A stretch of 64,000 nt of DNA, from positions 248,001 to 312,000 of the forward strand of contig NZ_LT160640.1 of the NCBI RefSeq assembly GCF_900048895.1. Direction: 5' to 3'. The notes under the pieces are model-generated. The model was given only the letters and a program-made list of their open reading frames with translations, was not told the DNA's origin and searched no databases. A program made the translations under genes and the position numbers. This DNA comes from Neglectibacter timonensis. GTDB taxonomy: Bacteria > Bacillota > Clostridia > Oscillospirales > Acutalibacteraceae. Below are positions 33,112 to 44,200 of the stretch, piece after piece (positions within the stretch are counted from its first letter, which is position 1; each line of letters begins with the position of its first letter).

Positions 33112-33114
33112 GAG

Positions 33115-33366
33115 TTAATTTCCCTCCTTTTCCCAGGGCCAGGGGTCGCTGATCCAAGCCCAGCGGCTGGTATTCTGAGGAGTCTCGTTGATAGGGCCAA
33201 ATTTCTCTTCAAATTCTTTAACAAGTTTCTCTGTCCTCATCTTGTAATCGTCCAGCTTTTTTGCCGCGTCACAATTATTGGGATGCGTGTCCAGAAACAG
33301 GTGCAGCTCCCACATGGCAAACTGCATGGCTGCTATCCTTCTGCGCATGGCCTGCTCTTCACTCAT
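33115..33366 (-). CDS. cotJB: Spore-coat protein CotJB
   Basis: This 83-residue protein of the CotJB family (AAMQFAMWELHLFLDTHPNN; SRWAWISDPWPWEKE) is a small Trp-rich inner spore-coat component. It overlaps cotJA by 4 bases (ATGA) and is followed by cotJC after 3 bases, so the three genes form a tightly coupled operon, expected to be sporulation-controlled in the mother cell. Confidence 0.93.
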   Translation of the reverse strand: MSEEQAMRRRIAAMQFAMWELHLFLDTHPNNCDAAKKLDDYKMRTEKLVKEFEEKFGPINETPQNTSRWAWISDPWPWEKEGN

Positions 33367-33566
33367 CTGGGTTCACCTCTTCTGCCGTAAAACGGCTTAT
33401 CCAATACGGGAAACAGAGTTCCCGCGTCCAACGCCCTCTCCGCGCTGTGGAGGGAACTGCTCCACTGCTGGTAGGGGACATACGCCATTGCGGGCACAGG
33501 GTCCTTGGGCAGAGCTGTGGGATCGTCATAAAGACCACAGGCTTGGCCGTTGATTTCTTCTGCCAA
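33363..33566 (-). CDS. cotJA: Spore-coat associated protein CotJA
   Basis: This 67-residue protein contains MAYVPYQQWSSSLHSAERAL and GTLFPVLDKPFYG, the conserved core of CotJA. It starts with TTG at 33566, about 7 bases after AAAGGGG. It is the first gene of cotJABC; CotJA is needed for assembly of CotJC in the coat of Bacillus. A CATATTCT upstream resembles a sigma-E -10 element, but I cannot place a matching -35. Confidence 0.88.
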   Translation of the reverse strand: MAEEINGQACGLYDDPTALPKDPVPAMAYVPYQQWSSSLHSAERALDAGTLFPVLDKPFYGRRGEPR

Positions 33567-33788
33567 AATTGTTACCCCTTTCTGTATAGGATCAACCGGA
33601 TTGCTCCGGCGTTTTTTCGGGAGGGTCCGGGGCGTCCCCGGGCCTTGTCCCTCTGTACAGAATATGTCAGGAAAACAAATCTGTGCGGCTGGACGACAAT
33701 TATTTTTAACGGGCCAGCAGGAATTGCTTTATACCTGATAAAATAAAGGCGTAAAAAGAAAGCGGTAGCAACGGCACAGATTTAATCG

Positions 33789-33817
33789 TTGTACTTTTTT
33801 AGGTACCGTGATATACT
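33789..33817 (+). promoter_or_regulatory. Promoter of the type IV pilus operon
   Basis: TTGTAC (33789-33794), 17 bases, TATACT (33812-33817), 72 bases before the giant pilin-like gene. The gap 33567-33889 holds no other gene. It is AT-rich near this promoter and has a GGTCCGGGG/CCCCGGGCC palindrome near 33627. Confidence 0.6.
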
Positions 33818-33889
33818 TGTATTACTTATAATAGTACTAAGATATGATTGCAATATTATGTAAACCTTGCAGCTGAGGGATTTATAATT

Positions 33890-36800
33890 ATGACAAGCAA
33901 AAAGCTTTACAACAAAAAAGGTTTCACCATGGTGGAACTCTTAGTTACCCTGGCGATCATGGTTGTGCTCGCCGGGGTAGCGTCTATGAGTTTGCTTGCC
34001 TATAACGATTACGCCACCTTCAAACGACAGAACGAATATGCCCAGTCCCTGTTTGTAGCGGCTCAGAACGCCCTGACCCGCTACAGCGAAAACGGAGAGC
34101 TGGAGGGAATAGAGCGGCAGATAGAAAAATACGGTTTGCCGTTGGAAAAGGAAATGCTGCGGGACGGCGCCGCCGGTCAATTCAACTATGAGGACCGGCT
34201 TTATACCATCGTCCTCAATAAGGACGGCACTGCCCTGAACAGCAACGGTTCTGAGGAGCCGAATCCAATCCTGCAAAGCATTTTTGAGCAGATTTTCGGG
34301 CCCTATGTCTATGATAAGTCCATCCTGAGCGACGCATCCGTCGCCATCGAATTCGATCCCCGCAGCGGCGTGGTTTATTCGGTGCTGTACAGCGACGTGA
34401 AGCAAGGCTTCGTCTATGGGGAGGACGAGGGCAGAGACGATGGGCATGTTTCCATCAGCTACCGGGAGGAGGAAGCCCGGCGTGGCAGAAAAGTGGGCTA
34501 TTACGGCATTGTGGAGCTTTCAGACGAGACCAGCCGCACCAAGGAAAAACCGGTGATTGACTGGGTGCGCCTGGTAAATGGGGATTCTCTGTCTCTGGAG
34601 TTCAGGCTCACAGACAAATATGCAGAAAAAGCCACAGGAGCCCTGGATTACGAACTGACGGTCTATCACAGCGAAACGCAGAAGCCCATGCTTTCCTTGA
34701 CGATCCGGCGGATTCCCTCTGTAACGGGAGAAGCCGGGGTACTGCTGGACTATGACAGCCTGAAGCTGAAAGCCGAGGTCACGGCCTACGACATGGCAGG
34801 AGAAAAAGCAGGCGATCCTGTGGAATACCAGTTTGCAGCCTATGTGGATGAGAATAAGGTAATCCATCTGCTGCTGGACAGCGTGGACCTTTCAGCCGAG
34901 ACAGGGAAAACGCCTGCCGCGCTGAAGGATACTTATTCCTTCCGCAGGTTTGGTCTTGAGAAGAACTGGGATGACAATATTACCAGGGATATCTTTGTAA
35001 AGGTGCGTGCCAAAGGCAGCAAGTATAAAACCTCGGCCTGGAAAAGCAGCAATACGGAAAATGCCTATTTTGCTTCGGAAAAGCATGGAACGGCTAATGA
35101 CACTGTTCTGTCGGCAGAGTACGGTGTCGCCAACGCCAGGCATCTGTACAACATCCGGTTTGAGGAAGAACGGAATATAACTGGAAAGCAATACGGCTTT
35201 ACATATAATCTGACGGATTCCTTCGCCTGGAGCGGTGAGGGCGGTATCTTTCGGGGACTGTTGGGTTCGGAAATATTTCGCAGCGGTGCGGTGGTTCCCG
35301 AGAGCGCCGGCGAAGGAGAGAATCTGGTTTATACCGCGTTCCCCTCTATTGAGAAGCTGAAACTGGGCCATAGCTTTACATCTCCCTCACAAACCAAGAC
35401 GATTTCAGGGCTTGTTCTGCAGGGCGGAACAGGCCTGGGCCTGTTTGGAACCAACGAGGGCTCAATTACAAAGGTTACGCTGGAAAACGCGCAGGTTTCC
35501 GGCAAGAATTCTGTGGGCTCTTTCTGCGGCGTCAACAAGGGCAAGGTGGAAGAGCTGACCACCATAGGGGGCAGCGTTTCCGGAAACCAGGACGTGGGCG
35601 GTATTGTGGGCAAGGATGAAACCACGGCGCAGAAGGATAACGAGGAAATTCCGCAGCGGATCTATCAGAACCTGCATAACGGCAGCGACGTTTCCGGCCA
35701 CCGGTATGTGGGCGGCATCGTGGGCAGGCTGGCTGCGCCGGACGAAGGTAGAGCCTCCCTTCTGGACTGTACCAACACCGGGCTGATTTTGGCGAAAATC
35801 GGCGCGGACACGGATTTGACGCAGGCGATTAATGATCGAATTACTGATGCCGTGCAAGAAGCTGTTGATGCGGGCAAGAAGATTTCGATAACAAGTTATG
35901 ATGTGAATACAAATGAATACAATATGTATTCTATGTTTCAAACTGTTAATAGGGATTTTACGGACCTCAGTCCAGATGGATATCCTCTTTTTAATTCATA
36001 TGATGAAGCGGTCTTGACGCAATTACTTGCTGACACAGGTCTCTCAATTAATGGTTATTCTAGTGTGGAAGAATATTGTACGGCACACAAATGGGTACCG
36101 TGTGCTGTTAAGGATCCAAATGGAATTTTTATAAGTAATGATGCGGCAGGAAATGTGCATAACTATTCAGTTATATTGGTTTCTAGAAAAATAAGCAGTA
36201 GTGCCACAAGTGCTCAGCGAAGTGAATTTGCTTATTACAATGGAAAGTATTATTATCATACGAACACTCGAAATACTGGCGTAAAAATTGAAGAGGATTC
36301 ACTTACAAACCGGGAAACCTCAATTGATTGGTATACTGATCCCACAAAAAATTGGTTTGAATATACCCCCGAAATCAGCACAGGGCAATTAAACCCTGTG
36401 GAGGGTACCACAACCTTTAAAAATGAGCCCTCCTATCTGGGCGGTATTGTGGGCTTTGCGGACGGGAAAGGGGTTTCCGGTACTGGGAAGGGCTTTACCA
36501 TTGAGAATTGTGTCTCCACACCCAGTGCGGACGCGGAACAAATTCGGACATTGCTGGAGGAAGACGCGGCCTATGAGCAGGAAACGGAGCACGCAGGGGA
36601 TCACCTACCTCTGCTGGGCGTATATGCGGGCGGCATCGCCGGTTATGCGGATAAAGCGGTAATCACCGGCTGTTCCACAGAGGGCGGTTATGTGGTAGGC
36701 TCCCACTATGTAGGCGGCATCCTGGGCTTTGGAGAAGAAACAGAGCTCAAGGGCGGCAGCTCAAACGCGGCCAATGCGGTGGGACGGTATTTTGTGGGCG

Positions 36801-39800
36801 GCGTAGTGGGCGCGAACTGCCTGCCGCAGCGGGATACAACTAAAAATGTTCTGGATGCAAACGGATTTGTGCGTGTGAGCACAAACGCCTCTACGGATAC
36901 AGTGTTGGACAACTGGACCAACCGGGGCGTGGTGGTGGCCACCAAGACCTACGGCGGCGGCTTGACCGGTTACAACGCCGGCGTTGTTAAGGACTGCGGC
37001 AGCGATGTGGAGCCTTCGGGCTTTATGCAGGAGGTCTCTCAAACCTACGGCGGCAGCCAGCTGGGCGGCCTTGTGGGCTATAACTGCGGCAGCCTGACCT
37101 CGGAAAGTCTTTCCGGAATCACCGCCTATGTGGCGGGCAAGGATTATATCGGCGGCCTGATCGGCTATAACGATGCTTTGGAAAACACAGCTTTTTACGG
37201 CTATTCCTTTGCGGGCGGCTCAGTGATCGGCAGGGATTTCGTAGGCGGTATTGCGGGAGTGAACCTGAGCCCCAATCTGTACCGGCACGAGGAAGCTGCT
37301 GGTGAGAAGCCGGGTTGGGAAATGCATACGCTTTATTCGAATCCCAATCTGGTGCAGGGCCGGTATTGCGTGGGCGGTGCTGTGGGCGGAAACCTGCTGT
37401 ATCAGGCGGTAGCCAACGCGAACGACCCTGTTGACGCCAGCTTCGACGCGGACAATTTCCTGGGAAAAGTGGAGGCGGACGCGTTTGCAGGCGGTTTTAT
37501 CGGCCTGAATATGATGGTGAAGGCTCCAGATGACGCCAGATCGGTGACGAAGCTGATAACCGATTGCAGCTCCGCCGCTGCGGACGCTTCTGCGGAAGAA
37601 AGGCAGAAGGCGCTGGAAGAAGCTGTCGGAGAGCTGGCCTCTGTCGGTTCGAAGGAGGCGGGGAGCAGTGGAATAGAATCCTCCGGCACAGTGATGAAGA
37701 TTACCGGCCAGAAGGATGGAAACAGAAGCCATCTGGGGGGAATCACCGCAAAGGTATATGTGGGCGGCATCCTGGGCTACAACGTGCAGGACACCTCTCT
37801 GGAAATTTCTTCCCTGATTAACGGGACCCCGGTCACCGCCACAGGATTTCTCATTGCGGAGGAACTTACCGGAACGGACAATCTGGATCTCTATGCGGAC
37901 AATGCAAAGAAGACCTACTCCTATGCGGGCGGCATTGTGGGCAAATGCTCGGAGAGCATGAAGATAACAAACTGCTCGGCAGACGATACGGGCCGGGTCA
38001 TCAGTTCAGGCACCTACACCGGGGGACTGGTGGAGGTCAACGAAGGAAGCATCAATTTGTGCAAGGCGGCGAACCTGGGCCAGCAGACGCAGAATTATGT
38101 AGGCGGCATCGTGGGCCTGAATAAGCCCCAAGGCAGCATTGTAAAGCCGGAACTGAACGGAAAGACCGTTACCGGGAAAAACATGGTTGGGGGCATTGCG
38201 GCCGACAACTATGGCACTGTAACAGGCGTTTCTGAGGATTCTGAGGGGAAAATCGAACTTCGGGGCACGGTTTACGGTTACGGAGAGAATGTGGGCGGTA
38301 TTGCAGGGTATTCTCACAATCCCACCCCGGATGAGGGCACTGAGCTGAAACCGGAAGACAAAAAAGCATCGGTATCGGAGTTCGTGCTGGCGGTAAACCT
38401 TTACGGCACCGGAGTAAACGCAGGCGGCGGTATTGGCAACAATGAAGGCGAGATGAGCGATATCTCTTATGTGGAGAGCGCCGGCAACTCCTACCAAATT
38501 CAGGGCGATACCAATGTGGGCGGCATCGTGGGCCGTTACAGCTACACCATTTCCTCCGGCGGCACAGGCGAGCAGGAAGCGAAGCTCACCGGGCTGTACA
38601 ATATCGCCAGGGTTACCGCCAATTACGGCTATGCCGGAGGGATTGCCGGAGTGATCGAGGGGAAAGCCCGAGTGGAAAATTGCAGCAGTACGGGTACTGT
38701 CAGCGTGCTGGGTAAAAAGAGTGCGCATATCACCGCGGCGGGCGGCATTACCGGGCATCTGCGGGAAGGCAGCATTTCCCATTGTACAGATACCGGCAGC
38801 GTGGAAGCGCTGAAGGGCGCGGCAGGCGGCATTGTTGGAATCAACAATGGAACGGTTGCGGACTGTACTGTGAAGGATTCCGGAACTCCAGGCAGCCTGA
38901 ACGCGGTAACGCTGACTGTAAACGGAGGTACCCACGCAGGCGGCATTGCCGGCCAAAATACCGGCAAGATTAACGGCTGCAAAGTCGACGGCCTGAAGCT
39001 CACCACTCCCGGGGACAGAAACGGGGGATATCTGGGCGGCATTGCAGGAGAAAACGCGAAGGCGGCGCCGGATAAGGGAGCCGCAGAGTCAGAGGCGGAG
39101 GCTCCGGAAATTACCAGATTCTCCGTGCGCCTGCTCAAGGTGACTACCGGCTCTTCCAGCGTGGCCGCAGGCGGCGTGGCGGGCCTGAACGGGGAAGGGG
39201 CGAAGGTTACCGGAGCGGCGGGAACAGTCAATGTGGATACCGTGGAGCTGGGCTTCACTGCACAGGACCTGAACCATTTCGGGTACCTGGGCGGAGCTGT
39301 GGGCAAAAACCTGGGCGAGGCTGTAAATTGCAGCCTGAAGACCGTCACGGTTTTGGGTACGGCCAACGACCCTGCAAACCCGCCGAAATTCAGCCTGAGC
39401 TATGACTATGAGACTGAGGGGGCCGAAATTTACGGCTATGGCGGTCTTGTGGGCGTGAATGGAACCGCAGACAGCAGGAACCCGGTGGGCGCGGTGGTTT
39501 CGAATTGCGTGCTCAATGGGGTGAAAGTATCCGTCATCGGCGCTTCCGGCAACATTGCCTGCGCGGGCGGCGCGGCGGGCGTCAACGGCAAGACGGCGAA
39601 AATAAAGAATGTTACCCTGGCGGACGCGAGCACAGATAAAAACGCGGCGTGCTCTGTCACCGCTTCAGATATCGCCCATACCGGCGGTATGGTGGGGTAC
39701 AATTACGGCCTCCTGGAGCGTATCGGAAAATCGCGGGAAGCCAAGTTCGGCGATGGCTCCACGACAGAGAGCGAGGCAGCCCGCCGGGCTTCCGGCGACG

Positions 39801-41152
39801 ATGCGACCGTAATGACAGTAGAAACTAGCAAGGGGCATACCGGCGGGATTGTGGGCTACAACAAGTCCACGGGCCAGCTGATTGACTGTGCCACGGGGAA
39901 GAAGTGGAGCGTGAAGGCCAATAATCACAGCCAGGACAGCGGCGCGGGCGGCATCATCGGCTACAACTCCTCCTCTGCTGAAATTCTGCGTTGTGATAAT
40001 TGGGCTGCTGTGACAAAAAATGTTATCGGTGACAGCGCAGCCGGTATCGCGGGCAGGAACGAGGTCGCAAACGGAAATTGGTACATGGAGGACTGCAACA
40101 ACTTTGGCGCCATAGACGGAAGGAGAACCGGCGGTATCATCGGCTGTCTGAAATACAACGGCGGAACACTGTACAACTGCTCCAATTACGGTGCGGTGAA
40201 GGGCTCCTCTGACCCGAGCGGCGGTATTCTCGGTATGGTGTACAGCAATACAGCAAACGAGGTGCTGACAATTACCTCCTGCAAAAATTACGGCAGCCTG
40301 GCGGACGGCAGCAGCAGCCATGTCGGAGGCATTGTAGGACTAATCCACAGCAGATGCGTAAATTTCACGGCGGAAATTTCAGACTGTGTGAACACAGGTG
40401 TAGTGAAGGTGGGCGGAACTGCTTCTGCCGGTATTGTTGCGGGCGGAGAAAGTAAAACGCCGGCAAAGGGGTACGAAAAGACCCTGGTTATCAAAAATTG
40501 CAAAAATTATGGAATTCCTACAGGACATTCGATGACTGATCAATTCAGCGGAATTCTTTACGAAGCCGATAAAGTTAGTACCAACAATGTTCTGCTTGTG
40601 GATTGCTTCGGCGCAGCAGGTTTGACGTATCGAAACGGGGAACTGAACAGCTTGATTCAATATCCCATAGCCCCTGACGGTCTGATAGAAAAAGACACAA
40701 CAAATGAATGGAACAATTATTGGTTTACCAATGCGGAACGCACGAAAAGCAGCATTCCTGGAATTACAGTTGAAAGTGGTATCTATAATAAACAAGATCT
40801 TATAAATATAGTGGATGGGGATAAGAATTCCTCCTGCGTATTCCAGGCGTCTAGCGGATCAGGCAATGAAGTGAAGATCACTCTGAACTTTGAGAAACCG
40901 ATTACATTCAGCACAGCCGAGTTCTATTTAACAGGTGATCTGAGTACAAGCGAAAAAAATACACTGTTCTATGTGGTAAATCCCGGAGATACGCCTGTGG
41001 AATTTGGTGAATTTGTTGAAATTGAAGGGTCAGACGGGGAGTTTTATCGGGCAAAAGGTGCAGAAGTAACCGCATCGCAGGTGATTTTTTCCATAAAAGC
41101 GAAAAATCCTAATATGCCTTTGACCTTGTTCGAATTGGGCTTTGATGGATAG
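33890..41152 (+). CDS. Giant prepilin-like surface protein with GLUG repeats
   Basis: This 2,420-residue protein starts at the ATG at 33890, after GAGGG; a GTG/ATG at 33848 has no ribosome-binding site. The N-terminus KKGFTMVELLVTLAIMVVLA is a type IV prepilin signal: cleavage after Gly11, Phe at +1, Glu at +5. Residues ~500 to ~2,200 hold dozens of GLUG-type repeats (GGIVGRLAAPDEG, GGILGFGEETELKGG, GGIAGYSHNP), a beta-rich adhesin repeat. The last ~110 residues (SSGSGNEVKITLNFEKPITF) look like a discoidin-type beta-sandwich. Two segments (35815-36400 and from ~40480) are much more AT-rich. The TAG at 41150 is in frame with 1,119 further sense codons. It is probably a pilus-exported adhesin or a giant minor pilin. 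Confidence 0.88.
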   Translation: MTSKKLYNKKGFTMVELLVTLAIMVVLAGVASMSLLAYNDYATFKRQNEYAQSLFVAAQNALTRYSENGELEGIERQIEKYGLPLEKEMLRDGAAGQFNYEDRLYTIVLNKDGTALNSNGSEEPNPILQSIFEQIFGPYVYDKSILSDASVAIEFDPRSGVVYSVLYSDVKQGFVYGEDEGRDDGHVSISYREEEARRGRKVGYYGIVELSDETSRTKEKPVIDWVRLVNGDSLSLEFRLTDKYAEKATGALDYELTVYHSETQKPMLSLTIRRIPSVTGEAGVLLDYDSLKLKAEVTAYDMAGEKAGDPVEYQFAAYVDENKVIHLLLDSVDLSAETGKTPAALKDTYSFRRFGLEKNWDDNITRDIFVKVRAKGSKYKTSAWKSSNTENAYFASEKHGTANDTVLSAEYGVANARHLYNIRFEEERNITGKQYGFTYNLTDSFAWSGEGGIFRGLLGSEIFRSGAVVPESAGEGENLVYTAFPSIEKLKLGHSFTSPSQTKTISGLVLQGGTGLGLFGTNEGSITKVTLENAQVSGKNSVGSFCGVNKGKVEELTTIGGSVSGNQDVGGIVGKDETTAQKDNEEIPQRIYQNLHNGSDVSGHRYVGGIVGRLAAPDEGRASLLDCTNTGLILAKIGADTDLTQAINDRITDAVQEAVDAGKKISITSYDVNTNEYNMYSMFQTVNRDFTDLSPDGYPLFNSYDEAVLTQLLADTGLSINGYSSVEEYCTAHKWVPCAVKDPNGIFISNDAAGNVHNYSVILVSRKISSSATSAQRSEFAYYNGKYYYHTNTRNTGVKIEEDSLTNRETSIDWYTDPTKNWFEYTPEISTGQLNPVEGTTTFKNEPSYLGGIVGFADGKGVSGTGKGFTIENCVSTPSADAEQIRTLLEEDAAYEQETEHAGDHLPLLGVYAGGIAGYADKAVITGCSTEGGYVVGSHYVGGILGFGEETELKGGSSNAANAVGRYFVGGVVGANCLPQRDTTKNVLDANGFVRVSTNASTDTVLDNWTNRGVVVATKTYGGGLTGYNAGVVKDCGSDVEPSGFMQEVSQTYGGSQLGGLVGYNCGSLTSESLSGITAYVAGKDYIGGLIGYNDALENTAFYGYSFAGGSVIGRDFVGGIAGVNLSPNLYRHEEAAGEKPGWEMHTLYSNPNLVQGRYCVGGAVGGNLLYQAVANANDPVDASFDADNFLGKVEADAFAGGFIGLNMMVKAPDDARSVTKLITDCSSAAADASAEERQKALEEAVGELASVGSKEAGSSGIESSGTVMKITGQKDGNRSHLGGITAKVYVGGILGYNVQDTSLEISSLINGTPVTATGFLIAEELTGTDNLDLYADNAKKTYSYAGGIVGKCSESMKITNCSADDTGRVISSGTYTGGLVEVNEGSINLCKAANLGQQTQNYVGGIVGLNKPQGSIVKPELNGKTVTGKNMVGGIAADNYGTVTGVSEDSEGKIELRGTVYGYGENVGGIAGYSHNPTPDEGTELKPEDKKASVSEFVLAVNLYGTGVNAGGGIGNNEGEMSDISYVESAGNSYQIQGDTNVGGIVGRYSYTISSGGTGEQEAKLTGLYNIARVTANYGYAGGIAGVIEGKARVENCSSTGTVSVLGKKSAHITAAGGITGHLREGSISHCTDTGSVEALKGAAGGIVGINNGTVADCTVKDSGTPGSLNAVTLTVNGGTHAGGIAGQNTGKINGCKVDGLKLTTPGDRNGGYLGGIAGENAKAAPDKGAAESEAEAPEITRFSVRLLKVTTGSSSVAAGGVAGLNGEGAKVTGAAGTVNVDTVELGFTAQDLNHFGYLGGAVGKNLGEAVNCSLKTVTVLGTANDPANPPKFSLSYDYETEGAEIYGYGGLVGVNGTADSRNPVGAVVSNCVLNGVKVSVIGASGNIACAGGAAGVNGKTAKIKNVTLADASTDKNAACSVTASDIAHTGGMVGYNYGLLERIGKSREAKFGDGSTTESEAARRASGDDATVMTVETSKGHTGGIVGYNKSTGQLIDCATGKKWSVKANNHSQDSGAGGIIGYNSSSAEILRCDNWAAVTKNVIGDSAAGIAGRNEVANGNWYMEDCNNFGAIDGRRTGGIIGCLKYNGGTLYNCSNYGAVKGSSDPSGGILGMVYSNTANEVLTITSCKNYGSLADGSSSHVGGIVGLIHSRCVNFTAEISDCVNTGVVKVGGTASAGIVAGGESKTPAKGYEKTLVIKNCKNYGIPTGHSMTDQFSGILYEADKVSTNNVLLVDCFGAAGLTYRNGELNSLIQYPIAPDGLIEKDTTNEWNNYWFTNAERTKSSIPGITVESGIYNKQDLINIVDGDKNSSCVFQASSGSGNEVKITLNFEKPITFSTAEFYLTGDLSTSEKNTLFYVVNPGDTPVEFGEFVEIEGSDGEFYRAKGAEVTASQVIFSIKAKNPNMPLTLFELGFDG

Positions 41153-41215
41153 GTAGGGGAGAATGCCTTTATCAGCGGAGTTTCCGGTGACGAGGATATA
41201 TCGTTCCGATACGGG

Positions 41216-44200
41216 GTGGGAGAAGCGCTCTATTTGGAGGAGTCCGGCAGCGGAAACACATATGATGCTTTTCGTTTCAATGGCGCAGACCCGGTGATTC
41301 AGGACCTGACCTTTGGCGGACAGGATTTTTACGGCTTTACCCATAAAGACTATGGCTTAACTTTGATTCATGACCTGTATGTGCTGGGGAAAGACAGCAA
41401 CAATCCCAGGCAGAAAACTTACCTCGAAATCGACGGAAAGCTGTATGTGGGCGAAGACGATGTTCCTCAGACCCCTGAAAAACTTGCGTTATCAGATTTG
41501 GGCGGAAAGTTAGAGCTTACTTGGGACTGTGACAATCCTGCCGGTTATAAATATGAGATAGTTGTTACAAAATCTGATGAAGATGGAAAACGGCTTGACG
41601 CTGAGGCGAGAAGTTATTTTGTGTTCGATAAGCGGTTCCAGTATTCCACAGTTGGATTGGAAGGCAGGACGCTCTGGTTTAAGGTAAAGGCATATTCCCG
41701 TTCCGGAAAGCCCAGTGCCCCGGAGTTTTCAGAGGAGTTAAAGTATGAGGTTCCAGCTCAGACGCTTCCGGTGCCAGAGGTTCATTTCCTTCTGACCGGG
41801 CTTGGAGACAAGGATCAATACCGGATGGAAGTAGTGAACGCCGCTGCTTACCAGTACTGCGGAAAGGTGACAATTACTGCAAGCATCAGGCCGACGGATG
41901 GCGGCGGTACCAAAACGTATGAATTAAAGCTGGAAGACGGAAAGATGTTAGATCCGACATATGTGGCCTGTGGTTCCGGCAAAGACAATTACATGATAAC
42001 CGTCCAGGCCGTTCAGGACCCGATACCGGAGGACCCCGAAAAGCAATACGGGAATTCTCCCAATTCCACAAGAGAAAGCATGATGCCCAAGATTGAAAAT
42101 TACGTCAATAGCGCAAAGAATGCCTATATGGCGGCAATCAGAAACACCAATTTGGCCGGGGGGGAAGAAACGCTTGGTTTTCGGGGCGCTTCCCCGGAGG
42201 AATTGGCCTATCGTCTGGAAATGGTACAAAGTGGTAAGTATGCCACCTACTATCGCTCGGAATTTTTGGCTACAGATAACAGTTCAGATGGATTGGGCGT
42301 ACCGGTAGCGTATGCTTTCAGCGACTTATCGGTTCCGGGTACAGTCGACACTTATGCCCCGGCTGTTTTGAACAACCTGCCTGCGGATCTCATGACGCAG
42401 CTGGAGAACGGCGAACAGAAGTATCAGAACGCCATGGTACGAAGCTACCCCATCTCCATGGCCAACCAGATCGTCTATACCGGCTTTGACCTAGGGAAAG
42501 AGTTTACAGTGGAAAATCTGAAGGCTCTGAAGGTCAGCAACGATGGAAAAATCGATGAAAACGGCTCCCCTCTCATTTCGGTGGCGGAGGACGGTACAAA
42601 GACCCTTGCTCCCGGCTATATCATCTTCAAGACCGGAGAGGACAGCTACACCTTGAGTTTCAACGTGTTAGTGAAGGATGCGGGAACCCAAGAGAAGAAC
42701 CAGGTCCGTATTTTCCAGGAAGACCTGTCTCAGAAAAAAGCATATGCCCCGCCGGATATCACAGAACTGACATACGATCCGCAGACTGAGACCCTTTCCG
42801 CCTCCTGGACCTCCAAGCTGCAGGGAACGCAGACCACTCTGGAGACGGGCACGGCGTCCTACCGGTATACCCTGACAGGGGAGACGAAGGACGGCGCGCT
42901 GGTGGAGATCGAGTCTGGCACGCTTACAGCTCCCATTCTCTCGAATGGCGGCGCACCCTGTTCGAAGACCTGGAACAGCACAGAGACCGCCAGCTGGAAC
43001 TATACCCATGTCACCCTGCGGGTGGACCGCCTGGGAACAGTAAACGGCAGCGGCGTCACACAGACCTTCGGCAGCACGGCGTCGAAGACAACCGAAACCC
43101 GTCTGCGGCTTTCCACCATCACGGCGCCTTCCGCCCAGCTGTTGGATAAGGACGGCATTCAGTATCGGGTCAGCTGGAACGGCCTGAATGATGCGGAAGA
43201 GCTGGAAGCCCTTTCCCACTATGAGCTGACGGTGAAGGCCACGATAGAAGCGGAAGACGGCACGGAGCATGCGGTGACGGCTCTTTATCGGACGAATGTA
43301 GCAGACGGCCTCAACGAGGCCGGGCCGAAAGAGCCGGTACGGGTGATCGATTTGAACAGCATTACCGGGACGGACAGCGGCGGCAGCGCTTATACCGGCT
43401 CTGTCGTGCCTCTGAGTACGGTGACCCTTTCCGTGCGGGCTATCGCCCTTGATGATGAGGATCACAAGACCTACGGCAGCGGCCTGCCGGGCGTGGAATA
43501 CAGTTTTGTCCTGCCCCAGCGGCTGACTGTGCCGAATCTGAGCAAGCTCACCCTGACGCCGGACGGCTCGGAGATACTCTCTGTGTTCGACTTTGACACT
43601 GTGGGCTTCACCTTTAATTTTGATGGTACGGAGAGCCCGGATAAGGATGCCTACGGCAAATACCAAATGGCTGTTACAGCGGTTACCCATGATAATGTGG
43701 AGACGGTTCTCTTTACAACGGATTCTCCGCTGGTGATGAAGGGCAGCTATCTCAACTCCGCCAGCTGTACTCTTTCCAAATCTCAGGATCTGACGGCACA
43801 GTTTGCCGGCGGCTCTCTGAAGGTAAAGCTCCGCGCTGTGTCTGACCGGAACGTCAGCTCCCTGTGGTCGGAGGAAAAAGAGTTTAAGCTGCCTCAGGTA
43901 CAGGTGGACGCTGTGGATATGGCGGCGGCTATCGGCACGAAAGAAACTGACGTTACTGCCTTTGAAGATAAGGAAGAATCCACCGTGAAAGTCAAGGTGA
44001 AGCGGGATGTCTTCACTTGGGAACAAGCGGAGTACACCGGCGGCTACAGCTTCGAACTGAACCGGATTACCGGAGACGAAGCAGCAAAAACGGATAAGGC
44101 TGAATTGACCTTAGATGAAAACAATGTGCCCTCCTTGACCTTTACCGACGCGGACGGGGTGCTTCAGCCGGACGGCAGCACCAAAGCGGAACCGAAGGAG

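Noticed and set aside
41163-41300. An ATG after GGGGAG just downstream of the TAG as start of the second adhesin gene
   Set aside because: It is in another frame and meets a stop after about 45 codons, so it does not open the long downstream frame.
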